A DNA stretch of 64,000 nt from assembly GCF_900182695.1 (NCBI RefSeq), contig NZ_FXTK01000003.1:248001-312000 (forward strand). Direction: 5' to 3'. This document shows, one piece after another, positions 26,265 through 36,267 of the stretch. The position numbers and the translations under genes are program-made. The first letter of the stretch is position 1; each line of letters opens with the position of its first letter. Under the pieces are notes generated by a model that saw only the letters and a list, made by a program, of their open reading frames with translations, was not told where the DNA came from and did no database searches. The stretch comes from Paracoccus laeviglucosivorans. GTDB taxonomy: Bacteria; Pseudomonadota; Alphaproteobacteria; Rhodobacterales; Rhodobacteraceae.

Positions 26265-27088
26265 GCAGCGTCACCGCCCTGACCCATGCCCCCGGCCAAA
26301 GCCGCGCCGTGCCACGTTTGCTGATCGGGCTGGCCTTCTTTCTGACCGCAATCTTTGTCGTGGCGCCGATGGCCTTCATCTTCTGGCGGGCCATGGCCGA
26401 GGGTTGGGGCGCATATGTCGGCAATATCCTTGATCCGCTGACGCTGCACGCAACCGCGCTGACGGTGCTGGTCGCGGTGATCGTCGTGCCGATCAACATC
26501 GCCTTCGGCATCGCCGCCGCATGGGCCATTGCCCGCTTCCGCTTTCCGGGTCGCAAGCTGCTGGTGACGATGATCGAAATCCCGTTTTCGATCTCTCCGA
26601 TCATCGCGGGCATCTGCTATCTGCTGCTTTACGGGCGTCAAGGCCTGCTGGGACCGCTGCTGGCGGATGCGAATCTGAAAGTCATGTTCGCCCTGCCCGG
26701 CATCGTGCTGGTGACGATGTTCGTGACCGCGCCCTTTGTCGCGCGCGAGGTCCTGCCGCTGATGCAGGCCCAAGGCTCAGAGCAGGAGGAAGCCGCCGTC
26801 ACGCTGGGCGCACGCGGCTGGCAGATCTTCAGCCGTGTCACCCTGCCCAATATCCGCTGGGCCTTGCTATACGGCGCGGTGCTTTGCACGGCCCGCGCGG
26901 TGGGCGAATTCGGCGGGGTGTCGGTCGTCTCGGGCTCGATCCGGGGCCAGACGAACACGCTGCCATTGCAGATCGAACTGATGTTCAATGACCTGAATAC
27001 CACGGGCGCGTTCGCCGCCGCATCGACGCTTACGGTGATTGCGCTGGTGGTGCTGGTCGTCAAGGCTGCGCTGGAAAGTCGCAGATAG
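26261..27088 (+). CDS. cysW: Sulfate ABC transporter permease CysW
   Basis: 275 residues, six predicted helices, paired with CysT. The EAA loop is EEAAVTLGARGWQIFSRVTLPNIRWALLYG, then CTARAVGEFGGVSVVSGSIRGQTNTLPLQIE, which distinguishes CysW from CysT. It is the last gene of the operon; 62 bases separate it from the TerB/DnaJ-like gene, and I see no strong hairpin there. Reductive sulfate-assimilation genes are not in the window. Confidence 0.95.
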   Translation: MSSVTALTHAPGQSRAVPRLLIGLAFFLTAIFVVAPMAFIFWRAMAEGWGAYVGNILDPLTLHATALTVLVAVIVVPINIAFGIAAAWAIARFRFPGRKLLVTMIEIPFSISPIIAGICYLLLYGRQGLLGPLLADANLKVMFALPGIVLVTMFVTAPFVAREVLPLMQAQGSEQEEAAVTLGARGWQIFSRVTLPNIRWALLYGAVLCTARAVGEFGGVSVVSGSIRGQTNTLPLQIELMFNDLNTTGAFAAASTLTVIALVVLVVKAALESRR

Positions 27089-27150
27089 CGCAAACATACC
27101 CGCGGGATTGTTAGTGGACTTAACATCGCGCCGCACCTAATCTTTGGATC

Positions 27151-27870
27151 ATGGACACAGCGTTCAAGGAACAGCAGGCCGCCTGCCCCGAATTGCCAAA
27201 GCCACGCAGCTTTTGGCAACGCATCGCCGACCGTCTGGCGGCGATCGTGGGTGCGCAGCGTCCGGCCACGCCGCCGGAAAAATCGGTGGCCTTCACCATC
27301 GCCGTCATCGCGCTTGGCGCAAAGCTTGCCAAGGCAGATGGCGCGGTCGCCCGGTCCGAGGTCGCGGCATTCCGCCGGGTGTTCATCATCCCCCGATCCG
27401 AGGAAAAGAACGCCGCCCGCGTCTTTGATCTGGCGCGGCAGGACGTTGCTGGCTTCGACGCATGGGCGCGACGTATTGCGGGCATGTTCCCGCCGGGCGA
27501 TCCCGTGCTGGCCGACGTGATCGAAGGGCTGTTCATCATCGCCGTCGCCGATACCGACCTGCATGATGCCGAGATCATCTTTATCGACGAGGTGGCGCGC
27601 ATCTTTGGCCTGTCACCCGCACTGGTCGCGACGATCCGCGCGCGCCATGACCGCCGTGACGGCTGCCCGTCCTGCGAAGTGCTGGGTATTCCGCCCGAAA
27701 CGCCGCTGGCGGATGCGCGCAAACGCTGGCGCGACCTGATCCGCGAAAGCCATCCCGACCGCGCCATCGCCCGTGGCCTGCCGCCCGAGGCCATCCGTCT
27801 GGCCGAAGCCCGCACCCGCGCGCTGAATGAGGCATGGGACAGTTTCCGCGCGATGCACGGCGCAGCCTGA
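27151..27870 (+). CDS. TerB/DnaJ-like protein (DjlA-type)
   Basis: 239 residues. An N-terminal helical domain resembles TerB/DjlA (VAFTIAVIALGAKLAKADGAVARSEVAAF and EGLFIIAVADTDLHDAEIIFIDEVARIFGL, two halves with acidic DGxV and D-x-E positions). A C-terminal J-domain begins near residue 170 (CEVLGIPPETPLADARKRWRDLI) and contains the DnaK-stimulating HPD at about residue 203. It is therefore probably a DnaK co-chaperone or tellurite/stress-associated protein. Unlike E. coli DjlA it has no clear membrane anchor. The next gene starts 62 bases further on. Confidence 0.88.
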   Translation: MDTAFKEQQAACPELPKPRSFWQRIADRLAAIVGAQRPATPPEKSVAFTIAVIALGAKLAKADGAVARSEVAAFRRVFIIPRSEEKNAARVFDLARQDVAGFDAWARRIAGMFPPGDPVLADVIEGLFIIAVADTDLHDAEIIFIDEVARIFGLSPALVATIRARHDRRDGCPSCEVLGIPPETPLADARKRWRDLIRESHPDRAIARGLPPEAIRLAEARTRALNEAWDSFRAMHGAA

Positions 27871-27932
27871 AAACCGGGAACCCGCAACGGGCGATGTCGG
27901 TTGATCCAGCAAACATCCGGGGACAGAAACCG

Positions 27933-28454
27933 ATGCCCAGAATTGCCGCCGCCCTTTTCCTTGCGCTGCCCTTGGCCGGGCCTGCATTTGCCATGGGCGA
28001 TGCACCGCCCGCGCCTGCTGAACAGCCCGTTCCCGCGCAGGAACCGCCGCCGGTTCCCGCCCCTAATACCCCGGCGCCCGCTGCGCCCCAACCTCCCGCC
28101 CCTGGCGATGATCTTGAGGCGGGGATCGAGAATTTCATGCGCAACCTGCTCAACGAAGCGCAGCCGCATCTGAACGATCTGGGCAATGATCTGGGCGGAA
28201 TGGTCGGCTCGCTTGGGCCGGTGCTGTCGGATCTTGGCACGATGATCGACGACGTGCGCAACTATCAGGCGCCCAAGCGGCTTGAGAATGGCGACATCAT
28301 CATTCGCCGCCGCGCCGATGCGCCACCGCCCCCGCCGATGGGACCAGCCTTGCGCGACATGATGCGCCCGGCGCCGGATGACAGCCCGGAAAGCACACCC
28401 GATGCGCCGCAACCGCTGCCCGACCGCGATCCGGCCAGCGAGATCGAGCTTTAA
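27933..28454 (+). CDS. Small exported Pro-rich protein
   Basis: 173 residues starting at ATG 27933 with a clear signal peptide (MPRIAAALFLALPLAGPAFA, residues 1-20). A Pro/Ala-rich linker (residues 24-65) leads to a helical segment (ENFMRNLLNEAQPHLNDLGNDL) and the closing DVRNYQAPKRLENGDIIIRRR. I recall this last pattern in small periplasmic proteins of Rhodobacteraceae whose role is unknown, sometimes mislabelled as AAA+ ATPase; no ATPase motif is present. Open frame upstream of 27933 overlaps the previous gene and is not used. The stop overlaps the convergent glycosyltransferase by 4 bases. Confidence 0.85.
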   Translation: MPRIAAALFLALPLAGPAFAMGDAPPAPAEQPVPAQEPPPVPAPNTPAPAAPQPPAPGDDLEAGIENFMRNLLNEAQPHLNDLGNDLGGMVGSLGPVLSDLGTMIDDVRNYQAPKRLENGDIIIRRRADAPPPPPMGPALRDMMRPAPDDSPESTPDAPQPLPDRDPASEIEL

Positions 28455-29665
28455 GGCGCGAAGCTTTCGACCCATTCAACCAGTCGCGGCAGGCTTTGCC
28501 GCTTCAGGTCATAGCCGTCCAGAATGGTCTGACGCGCGGCGGCCCCCAACCGGGCCGCCTCGGGGTCGCCCGCCAGCGCGCGGATCAGTGCGGCCTCCAA
28601 CGCGGGCTGGTCGAAGAACGGCACCAGCCGCCCATTCTCTCCGTCACGGATCAGTTCGCGTACCGGCTCGGTATCCGATGCGATGATCTGGCAGCCCGCC
28701 GCCATCGCCTCGGTCAGTGACCAACTGAGGACAAAGGGATAGGTCAGATAGCAATGCACCCGCGCGATCTGCAAAAGCGACAGATATTGCGAATAAGGCA
28801 CGCGGCCAAGAAAATGGATGCGCGAAAGGTCAAGCTGGCCGTCCAGTTCGGCCAGCATCTTGGCCTTCCAGTTCGGCGCATCGACGGGGTTGCTGCCATA
28901 GCTGACGCCATCGCCGCCGATCAGCACAACCTGCGCATTGGGCCGCGCCCGCATCACCTGCGGCAAAGCGCGCATGAAGCGATGAAAACCGCGATATGGC
29001 TCAAGCGAGCGTGAGACGTAGCTGACCACCTCATCCTGCGCGGTCAGCACCCGCCCATCGGGCAGTTGCAGCCGGGCCTGCGGATCGGGGCGCACGACAT
29101 CGGTGTCGATGCCGTCATGGATCACGGTCAGCTTCTGGCGCAATTCGGGCGGAAAGCTGTCGGCCTGATAGCGCGTCGGTGAAAGCCCCGCATCGGCCTG
29201 CACCAGCCCTTGGATCAGATGCGCCGAACGGGCCAGCGTGGTGACGCGGCCTTCGTCGCTATCGGCATTCACCTCGGGGTCAAAGCCCACATCCTGACCG
29301 CGCGTGCGATACATCAGTTCGGCATAGACCAGCAGCTTGGCCTCGGGCCAGATTTCGCGCAGAAACAAAGTCTCGCCCCAGCCGGAATGGCCAAAGATCA
29401 GGTCCGGCGTGTAACCGTGCTGGTTGCGCAGCGCACGGCAACCGCGCGCCGCCATCCAGCCGCGTTCCGAATGTTCGGCATAGGACCGGGCCAGACCGCG
29501 GATCTGCTGCTCCTCGGGCGCTTTATAGCGGACCGTGCGGACCGGGGACGGGCGCTGGTTCTTTTCGTCCGTCAGCCCCATCACCTCATGGCCACGCGCG
29601 GCAAGCGCGGGTGCCAGATGCAGGAACTGGCCGGGGAAGTTCTGATGGACGAACAGGATTTTCAT
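28451..29665 (-). CDS. Group 1 (GT4-like) glycosyltransferase
   Basis: 404 residues, soluble GT-B fold. The start [26 protein letters not shown] is the donor/acceptor Gly-rich region of this clade; the C-terminal half has VVSYVSRSLEPYRGFHRFMRAL, the IHFLGRVPYSQYLSLLQIA segment and the sugar-nucleotide E-x7-E region (SLTEAMAAGCQIIASDTEPVRELI). The acceptor is unknown, probably a cell-surface glycan. Its start overlaps the stop of the preceding ABC ATPase by 4 bases, putting it at the end of the peptide-importer operon, an odd partnership that may be incidental. Confidence 0.92.
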   Translation of the reverse strand: MKILFVHQNFPGQFLHLAPALAARGHEVMGLTDEKNQRPSPVRTVRYKAPEEQQIRGLARSYAEHSERGWMAARGCRALRNQHGYTPDLIFGHSGWGETLFLREIWPEAKLLVYAELMYRTRGQDVGFDPEVNADSDEGRVTTLARSAHLIQGLVQADAGLSPTRYQADSFPPELRQKLTVIHDGIDTDVVRPDPQARLQLPDGRVLTAQDEVVSYVSRSLEPYRGFHRFMRALPQVMRARPNAQVVLIGGDGVSYGSNPVDAPNWKAKMLAELDGQLDLSRIHFLGRVPYSQYLSLLQIARVHCYLTYPFVLSWSLTEAMAAGCQIIASDTEPVRELIRDGENGRLVPFFDQPALEAALIRALAGDPEAARLGAAARQTILDGYDLKRQSLPRLVEWVESFAP

Positions 29666-31257
29666 GCCAGCTTCTTCAGGAAGGCCGCGTCGATCAGGCG
29701 GCGGGTATAGTCGCTTTTCGGCGCGTCGAATACCGCATCCGTCGCGCCATGCTCGACCACTTCGCCGGCCCGCATGACCATGATCTGATGCGACATGGCA
29801 CGCACCACGCGCAGGTCGTGGCTGATGAACAGGAAAGCAAGCCCGTGCTTTCTTTGCAAGCGCCGCAGCAATTCGACGATCTGAACCTGCACCGTCATGT
29901 CCAGCGCGCTGGTCGGTTCGTCCAGCACCACCAGCTTGGGCTTCAGGATCATCGCGCGGGCAATCGCGATGCGCTGGCGCTGACCGCCGCTGAATTCATG
30001 CGGATAGCGGTGCATGCTGGCGGGGTCGAGGCCGACCTCGCGCATGATTTCATCGACCAGTTCGCGGCGGTTGCGGCCCGGCTCAACGCCGTGGACGCCC
30101 AAGCCCTCGGCAATGATCTGTTCGACCGTCATCCGCGGCGACAGGCTGCCGAAGGGGTCTTGGAACACGATCTGCATGTCGCGGCGCAGCGCGCGCAATC
30201 CCCGCGACGACAGGCCCGAGATGTCGCGCCCCATATACAGGATCGGGCCTTCGCTTTCGATCAAGCGCATGATCGCCAAAGCCAGCGTGGTCTTGCCCGA
30301 GCCGGATTCGCCTACGATGCCCAGCGTTTCCCCCGCACGGACCGACAGCGTGGCACCGTTCACCGCCTTGATATGGCCGACCGTGCGGCGCAGCATCCCG
30401 CGCTTGATCGGGAACCAGATCTTCAGGTCGCGGGTCGCCACCACCTCGGGCGCGCCCTCGGGCAACGGATCGGCGCGGCCCTGCGGCTCGGCGGCCAAAA
30501 GCATCCGGGTGTATTCGTGCTGCGGATCGGCAAAGATCGTTTCGGTCGGGCCTTGTTCGACGATCTCGCCGTTTTTCATCACGCAAACCCGGTCCGCGAT
30601 GCGGCGCACAAGGCCAAGGTCGTGGCTGATGAACAGCATCGACAGCCCCTCGGAGGATTTGAGTTCCGCGAGCAGTTCCATGATCTGCGCCTGGATGGTC
30701 ACGTCCAGCGCCGTCGTCGGCTCGTCCGCGATCAGCAGTTCGGGACCGTTCGCCAAGGCCATGGCGATCATCACGCGCTGACGTTGACCGCCGGAAAGCT
30801 GGTGCGGATAATCGTCCAGCCGCGTTTCCGGGTCGCGAATGCCCACGCGGGTCAAAAGCTCGATGATCCGCGCCCGCGCCTTGTCGCCGCGCAGCCCCTG
30901 ATGCAGCGACAGGCTTTCCGCCAATTGCCGCTCAAGCGTATGCAGCGGGTTCAGCGAGGTCATCGGTTCCTGGAAGATGAAGCTGATGTCGTTGCCTCGC
31001 ACACCGCGCAGCATACGTTCCGGCGCGCCCACCAACTCGCGCCCCGCATATTTGACCGAGCCTTGCAACTCGGCCGCATCGCCCAGCAGTCCCACGGTGG
31101 ACAATGCCGTGACAGACTTGCCGGAACCGGATTCGCCCACCAGCGCCACGGTTTCCCCCTTACCCACGGCAAAGCTGACGCCTTTGACGGCGGGGCTGAT
31201 CCCAGCCTCGGTGCGAAAGCCGATGCGCAGGTCTTTGACTTCCAGAACCGGCGTCAT
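29662..31257 (-). CDS. yejF: Oligopeptide-type ABC transporter, fused ATPase (YejF-like)
   Basis: 531 residues containing two complete ATPase domains. Each has a Walker A (GESGSGKS and GESGSGKT), a signature (LSGGQRQR and FSGGQRQR) and Walker B ([12 protein letters not shown] and [12 protein letters not shown]). Such double ATPases serve the YejABEF microcin/peptide and oligopeptide importers. ATG 31257 overlaps the preceding permease stop; the longer open frame (35 more codons) is antisense-like and lacks similarity. It drives uptake with the two permeases and binding protein encoded upstream. Confidence 0.93.
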   Translation of the reverse strand: MTPVLEVKDLRIGFRTEAGISPAVKGVSFAVGKGETVALVGESGSGKSVTALSTVGLLGDAAELQGSVKYAGRELVGAPERMLRGVRGNDISFIFQEPMTSLNPLHTLERQLAESLSLHQGLRGDKARARIIELLTRVGIRDPETRLDDYPHQLSGGQRQRVMIAMALANGPELLIADEPTTALDVTIQAQIMELLAELKSSEGLSMLFISHDLGLVRRIADRVCVMKNGEIVEQGPTETIFADPQHEYTRMLLAAEPQGRADPLPEGAPEVVATRDLKIWFPIKRGMLRRTVGHIKAVNGATLSVRAGETLGIVGESGSGKTTLALAIMRLIESEGPILYMGRDISGLSSRGLRALRRDMQIVFQDPFGSLSPRMTVEQIIAEGLGVHGVEPGRNRRELVDEIMREVGLDPASMHRYPHEFSGGQRQRIAIARAMILKPKLVVLDEPTSALDMTVQVQIVELLRRLQRKHGLAFLFISHDLRVVRAMSHQIMVMRAGEVVEHGATDAVFDAPKSDYTRRLIDAAFLKKLA

Positions 31258-32360
31258 CGGAAGGTCTTTCTTGGGTCGAAGGCGTCGCGGATGCCTTCGA
31301 AGACGAAGACCAGCAGCGACAGCATGATGGCAAAGCTGAAGAAGGCGGTGAAGGCCAGCCACGGCGCCTGCAGGTTTTGCTTCGCCTGTAAGGCGAGTTC
31401 CCCCAGCGACGGCGCGGATGTTGGCAGGCCATAGCCGAGGTAATCCAGCGCCGCGAGCGAACTGATCGTGCCCGTTACGACGAATGGCAGCATGGTCAGC
31501 GTCGCGACCATCGCATTGGGCAGAATGTGGCGGAACATGATGGTGCGGTCGCTGACCCCAAGCGCACGCGCCGCGCGGACATATTCAAAGTTGCGCGCCC
31601 GCAGGAACTCCGCCCGGACCACGCCCACCAGCGCGGGCCAGCCGAACAGGATGGACACCCCCACCAGCAGCCAGAAGCTGCGCCCCAAAATCGCGAAAAG
31701 AATAATAATCACGTACAATGAAGGCGTTGACGACCATATCTCAAGCAATCTCTGAAGCGTCAGATCGGTGCGTCCACCGAAATAGCCCTGGATTGCCCCC
31801 GCAGCGATCCCGATGACCGAGCTGACGACGGTGACGATCAACGTGAACATAATCGACAGCCGGAAGCCATAGATCACGCGGGCCAGCACATCGCGCGAGG
31901 TATCGTCCGTGCCCAGCAGGTGCGATCCATCCGGCGCGCTGGGGGCCGTCCCCACGTTGTTGATCGTGCGATAGTGATAGGGGATCGGCGGCCAGATCAT
32001 CCAGCCCTTGTCCACCGCCTGCCCACCGACCATGCCGGTCTGCGCGGCCTCAAGGCTGATGGCTTCGGGATCGTCCCAGCATTCCGGACGCCCGCCGGTG
32101 CGGATCAGACATTGCACGCCGGGATCGGTATAGATCGCCTCGGTCCCGAAATCGCCGCCGAAATCCGTTTCGGGATAGAACTTGTAGGCCGGGAAATACC
32201 AGCCACCTTTGTAGTTCACCACGATCGGCCGATCATTGGCGATCAGTTCGGCGAACAGGGACGCCACGAACAGCACCGAAAAGATCACCAGCGACCAGAA
32301 GGCACGCTTGTTGCGGCGGAAATTGCGCAGGCGGCGGCGGTTGAGTTCGGTCATCGCCAT
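31254..32360 (-). CDS. yejE: Peptide ABC transporter permease (YejE-like)
   Basis: 368 residues. The N-terminal NRRRLRNFRRNKRAFWSLVIF segment plus helix is typical of YejE/DppC permeases, followed by a large periplasmic loop (about residues 45-150, with HLLGTDDTSRDVLARVIYGFR, the DppC-type start of the permease domain). The EAA loop reads VRAARALGVSDRTIMFRHILPN. The C-terminal part has the LDYLGYGLPTSAPSLGEL motif. It starts at the last base of yejB, so it is coupled to it. Confidence 0.93.
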   Translation of the reverse strand: MAMTELNRRRLRNFRRNKRAFWSLVIFSVLFVASLFAELIANDRPIVVNYKGGWYFPAYKFYPETDFGGDFGTEAIYTDPGVQCLIRTGGRPECWDDPEAISLEAAQTGMVGGQAVDKGWMIWPPIPYHYRTINNVGTAPSAPDGSHLLGTDDTSRDVLARVIYGFRLSIMFTLIVTVVSSVIGIAAGAIQGYFGGRTDLTLQRLLEIWSSTPSLYVIIILFAILGRSFWLLVGVSILFGWPALVGVVRAEFLRARNFEYVRAARALGVSDRTIMFRHILPNAMVATLTMLPFVVTGTISSLAALDYLGYGLPTSAPSLGELALQAKQNLQAPWLAFTAFFSFAIMLSLLVFVFEGIRDAFDPRKTFR

Positions 32361-33502
32361 CAGCCGGCCCTTTTTTCAAAGTCGATGCGCGGATCGACAA
32401 GGACATACATGATGTCCGACAGGATACCGACCAGCAGCCCCAGCAGGCCAAAGACGTAAAGCGTGCCGAAGATCACCGGATAGTCGCGCTGCACCGCCGC
32501 TTCGAACCCCAGCCGCCCCAGACCGTCGAGTGAGAAGATGGTTTCGATCAGGATGCTGGCGCCAAAGAACACGCCCAGAAACATCGCCGGAAAGCCCGCG
32601 ATGACGATCAGCATGGCGTTGCGGAAGACGTGGCCGTAAAGCACCCGACGTTCGGTCAGGCCCTTGGCGCGGGCGGTCATCACGTATTGCTTGTTGATTT
32701 CGTCCAGAAAACTGTTCTTGGTCAGCAACGTCAGCGTGGCAAAGCTGGAAATCGTGGTGGCCACCACAGGCAGCGTGATGTGCCACAGATAATCCTTGAT
32801 CTTGCCCCACAGGCTGAGGTCGGCGAAATTGTCGCTGGTCAGGCCGCGCAGCGGGAAAATCTGCCAATATGACCCGCCCGCGAACAGCACCATCAGCAGC
32901 ACCGCGAACAGGAAAGCCGGGATCGCATAACCCACGATGATCGCGCCGCTGGTCCATGTGTCAAAGGGCGTGCCGTTCCTTACCGCCTTGCGGATGCCCA
33001 ATGGGATCGAGATGAGATAGGCGATGATCGTGGACCACAGCCCCAGCGTGATCGACACCGGCATCTTTTCCAGCACCAGATCCACCACCGAGATCGAGCG
33101 GAAGAAGCTGGTCCCGAAATCGAAGCGCAGATAGTTGCCCAGCATGATGCCGAAGCGTTCGACCGCGCCGATCTTTTCCTTGCGGCACTGATCGCTGGAC
33201 AGGCTGGGTTCGCCTTGATGGGCCGGATCGCAGACGATCTTGGCAAAGCCCATCTGCACCTCAAGCTGGTCCAGAAGCTCGGGCGGGATGCCACGCGCGC
33301 CGGCATATTCGGTGTTTTGCGGCACCTGCGCATCGCCCGCGCCCGCGATGTTGCGAAACGCATCGCCTTCGCCCTGAACGCGGGCAATCACCTGCTCGAT
33401 CGGGCCGCCGGGGACGAACTGGGTCAGGGTGAAGTTCACCAACATGATGCCGATCAATGTCGGAATGATCAGCAGCAAGCGCCGCAGGATATAGGCTGCC
33501 AT
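32360..33502 (-). CDS. yejB: Peptide ABC transporter permease (YejB-like)
   Basis: 380 residues. [37 protein letters not shown] is the DppB/YejB N-terminal helix; the extended loop containing [16 protein letters not shown] is family-typical. The EAA loop is [24 protein letters not shown] and [24 protein letters not shown] is the C-terminal signature. With YejE it forms the membrane channel. It lies 43 bases after the binding-protein gene. Confidence 0.94.
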   Translation of the reverse strand: MAAYILRRLLLIIPTLIGIMLVNFTLTQFVPGGPIEQVIARVQGEGDAFRNIAGAGDAQVPQNTEYAGARGIPPELLDQLEVQMGFAKIVCDPAHQGEPSLSSDQCRKEKIGAVERFGIMLGNYLRFDFGTSFFRSISVVDLVLEKMPVSITLGLWSTIIAYLISIPLGIRKAVRNGTPFDTWTSGAIIVGYAIPAFLFAVLLMVLFAGGSYWQIFPLRGLTSDNFADLSLWGKIKDYLWHITLPVVATTISSFATLTLLTKNSFLDEINKQYVMTARAKGLTERRVLYGHVFRNAMLIVIAGFPAMFLGVFFGASILIETIFSLDGLGRLGFEAAVQRDYPVIFGTLYVFGLLGLLVGILSDIMYVLVDPRIDFEKRAG

Positions 33503-33545
33503 CCGCCCCGTCTTTCGTTTGCCGTCTTGTTATGCCGTCATGCGC

Positions 33546-35417
33546 TTAGCGCAGCACGCCGGATTGCTTTAGCTTTTCGGCCTTATCGGCGTCATACCAC
33601 CAGAAATCAAGTTCACCCAGCGCATAGGGTGGCAAGGTTTCGGGACGGCCGAACATGTCGTAATAGGCCAGCGTGTAATCGGCCTTATACCATTGCGGCA
33701 CCCAGAAACGCAGGGCGCGCAGGCTGCGGTCAAGCGCCTTGATGACGGTATCGCTTTCTTCCTGTGTCGTTGCCTCGATCCCTTTTGTGATCAGCGCATC
33801 AATGGCGGGGTTCGCAAGGCCCATCGGGTTGAAGACATCGCCCACGTTTTCGGAACCAAAGATCTGCTCGGTTCCGCCGCCCACGGCAAAGCCCTGCGGG
33901 AAGCTGTCGGTGACCATATCGAAATCATGGCTGCGCGTGCGGTTCGTCATCTCGGCATCATCGACACGGGCGTTGACGGCATCGACGCCAAGAGCGCGCA
34001 GGTTCTGGACATAGGGGTTGATGACGCGGTCGAAACTTTGGTTGTCGTTCAGGATTTCCAGCCGCAGCACCTGCCCCTTGGCATTGCGCCGGATGCCGTC
34101 CTGCCCGACCTTCCACCCCGCTTCGTCCAGCAGGGCCGATGCGGCGCGCATATTGCGACGGTCAAGCTGCGTCTTGCCCGATACCGGCTGCACCACGGCA
34201 TCATCGGTCAGAATGCCCGGCGGCAAATCCTTGGCCAGCGGCTCCAGCAGCGCCAGTTCCTCGGGCGTGGGCTTGCCGGATGCGCCAAGATCGCTGTTGT
34301 CCCAGAACGAATTCACACGCTTGTTCAGGCCATAGAACAGCGTTTCGTTCGACCATTCGAAGTTAAAGACCGACGCGATGGCCTGACGTACGCGAATATC
34401 CTGCCAGATTTCACGGCGCAGGTTGAAAATCCACGCCTGCCCGGTCGCCAGATCGCCGTTCGGCGGCGTGTCCAACTTGACTGCGCCCGATTTCACCGCC
34501 GGAAAATCATAGCGCGTCGCCCAGTGGATCGAGCTTGCCTCGTTCCTGAAGGTATAGACGCCCGCCTTGAACGCCTCGAACGCGCTGTCGTAATCGCCGA
34601 AATATTCCAGACGGATGCGGTCGAAATTGTGCCGCCCGATATTGATGGGCAGATCCTTGCCCCAATATTCGGGATTGCGCTTGACGGTCATCGACCGCCC
34701 CATTTCGGCGCTGTCAAAGACATAGGGGCCGGACCCAAGATAAGGCTTGTCGGATGATTGCTCGATGTCGCGCTTGTTCTTGCGGAAATCTTCGCGGGAA
34801 AAGACGATCTGGCTGCCCACCTGCTGGATCACATCGCGGCGCGGATAGCCGGGCTGAAAGATGAACTTGATGCGGTGATCGTCCAGCACCTCGGCCTTGG
34901 CGACCATCTTGGCGATTCCGGTGCGATAGGACGACAGACCCTTGTCGCGCAAAAGCTCAAATGAAAACAGCACGTCATGCGCGGTCAGCGGCGTGCCGTC
35001 CGAAAACTTGGCCTCGGGGCGAAGGTTGAAGATCACCCAGTCGCGGCTTTCGGGATATTCGATCGTCTCGCAGATCAGGCAATAGGAGGAGCCGCGTTCA
35101 TCGACCGCATCCTCCATCAGGCGTTCCAGCATGATGACCGAAAGCGGCCCGGCACGCCCGCGATGGGTAAAGGGATTGTAGCTGTCAAAGCCGCCAAGCG
35201 CCCATTCCGAAATCTCGCCGCCCTTGGGCGCATCGGGGTTCACATAGCGCAGATGCTTGAAATCGGCGGGCAATTCGGGCTGACCGAAGGTCGCGATGCC
35301 ATTTGATACGATGGTCTGCCCCTCGGGCGTCGTGGACGGTCCCTGCGCCAGCAAGGCGGTGGGCAAAAGCGCCAGAAGCGCAACCATCGGGGCATGTCGC
35401 AGCATGTGCATCGTCAT
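33546..35417 (-). CDS. yejA: Extracellular peptide-binding protein (YejA-like)
   Basis: 623 residues with a signal peptide (residues 1-24, ending ALLAQ). It is a cluster C / SBP_bac_5 binding protein: KHLRYVNPDAPKGGEISEWALGGFDSYNPFTHRGR near the mature start and DWVIFNLRPEAKFSDGTPLTAHDVLFSFE are diagnostic of the YejA/MppA-like long forms. It captures peptides in the periplasm for the YejBEF complex; family members have been tied to uptake of peptide antibiotics and cell-wall peptides. I chose ATG 35417 because the hydrophobic core follows at once; ATG 35411 and 35405 are alternatives. Open frame upstream lacks similarity. Confidence 0.93.
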   Translation of the reverse strand: MTMHMLRHAPMVALLALLPTALLAQGPSTTPEGQTIVSNGIATFGQPELPADFKHLRYVNPDAPKGGEISEWALGGFDSYNPFTHRGRAGPLSVIMLERLMEDAVDERGSSYCLICETIEYPESRDWVIFNLRPEAKFSDGTPLTAHDVLFSFELLRDKGLSSYRTGIAKMVAKAEVLDDHRIKFIFQPGYPRRDVIQQVGSQIVFSREDFRKNKRDIEQSSDKPYLGSGPYVFDSAEMGRSMTVKRNPEYWGKDLPINIGRHNFDRIRLEYFGDYDSAFEAFKAGVYTFRNEASSIHWATRYDFPAVKSGAVKLDTPPNGDLATGQAWIFNLRREIWQDIRVRQAIASVFNFEWSNETLFYGLNKRVNSFWDNSDLGASGKPTPEELALLEPLAKDLPPGILTDDAVVQPVSGKTQLDRRNMRAASALLDEAGWKVGQDGIRRNAKGQVLRLEILNDNQSFDRVINPYVQNLRALGVDAVNARVDDAEMTNRTRSHDFDMVTDSFPQGFAVGGGTEQIFGSENVGDVFNPMGLANPAIDALITKGIEATTQEESDTVIKALDRSLRALRFWVPQWYKADYTLAYYDMFGRPETLPPYALGELDFWWYDADKAEKLKQSGVLR

Positions 35418-35526
35418 CGGGTCTTGGTGATCCTCTTGGCTCGAACCGGCCTTGCGCCTTTGGGTCACGCTACCAATGCTGCGCGTCGGTTCAACAAGCA
35501 AATGCGTGATGAGGCCCCCGGCCCCG

Positions 35527-35557
35527 AAAAGCGAAAGGGCGCCCCGGCGGGACGCCC
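35527..35557 (-). terminator. Intrinsic terminator of the cytochrome c gene
   Basis: Read on the minus strand, GGGCGTCCC and GGGGCGCCC form a 9-base stem (one G-U pair) around a 3-base loop at 35537-35557, followed by TTTCGCTTTT. It lies 23 bases after the cytochrome stop. Confidence 0.88.
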
Positions 35558-35579
35558 CAGCAAGCGGCAATGCGCCGGA

Positions 35580-36119
35580 TTATTGCTGCGTTTCCAGATA
35601 GGCGATCAGATTCGCGCGATCTTCGACCTTGGGCAGACCGGCAAAGGTCATCTTGGTTCCAGGTGCCGCGGCCTTGGGGTTCAGCAGGAAATGCTCAAGC
35701 GCCTCGGGCGTCCAGTCGGGCGCGTCGGTGACATGGGCCTTCATCCCATCGGAATAGTTGAAGCCTGCGGCGCTGGCGACGGCACGACCGACGACGCCGT
35801 TCAGATGCGGGCCGGTGCTGTCGGACCCGTCCAGCTTGTGACAGGCTTTGCATTTGGCAAAAACCTTTTCGCCAGCGGCGGCATCGGCGGATGCCATGAC
35901 GGTGGCGAAATCCGGGCCTGCATCAGCGGCGGCATCACCGCCTTCGGCGCTTTCCGGAACGGGAATGGTATAGGCCTGCGCGTGCTCCTCGCCCTCGGCA
36001 CCATGGCCGGCAGAGCCGACATGATAAATGCCCGACGCGGCCCAGCTCATCAGCATAAGGAACAGCGCAGCGCCGATAAAGGCGCCAGCGGCCTTTGTGA
36101 TGGTCATCGTGTCGAACAT
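35580..36119 (-). CDS. cycM: Membrane-anchored cytochrome c (c552 type)
   Basis: Carries electrons from the bc1 complex to cytochrome oxidase at the outer face of the cytoplasmic membrane. An uncleaved N-terminal helix (about residues 10-31) anchors it, an acidic Ala-rich linker (residues 40-75) follows, and the class I heme domain has Cys90-x-x-Cys93-His94 and the axial Met157 in [10 protein letters not shown]. Length 179 and the sequence match my memory of Paracoccus denitrificans c552 very closely, which is the main ground for the organism call. Divergent from pheA, as a single-gene unit with its own promoter and terminator. Confidence 0.95.
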   Translation of the reverse strand: MFDTMTITKAAGAFIGAALFLMLMSWAASGIYHVGSAGHGAEGEEHAQAYTIPVPESAEGGDAAADAGPDFATVMASADAAAGEKVFAKCKACHKLDGSDSTGPHLNGVVGRAVASAAGFNYSDGMKAHVTDAPDWTPEALEHFLLNPKAAAPGTKMTFAGLPKVEDRANLIAYLETQQ

Positions 36120-36159
36120 GTCTGCGGCTCCCCCCTGTGGACTGTCCGTGGATGCCTTG

Positions 36160-36189
36160 TATCTATGCGCTTTTGTTTCGAGCGATCAA
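36160..36189 (-). promoter_or_regulatory. Candidate promoter for cycM
   Basis: On the minus strand TTGATC and TAGATA are separated by 18 bases, 41 bases before the start codon. Both hexamers are close to the sigma-70 consensus. No FNR palindrome is visible. Confidence 0.5.
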
Positions 36190-36267
36190 GGTATAGTTGT
36201 CGGCTCCGCATGGAACTGGGCCGATGGCGTGCCATGCCCGCCACGGCCCGCAAAGGGGCTTTGTCTC

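Noticed and set aside
29611..31434. Plus-strand open frame of about 600 codons opposite the YejF-like ATPase
   Set aside because: Shadow of a gene with two complete ABC ATPase domains; His/Arg/Gln-rich, no recognisable family.
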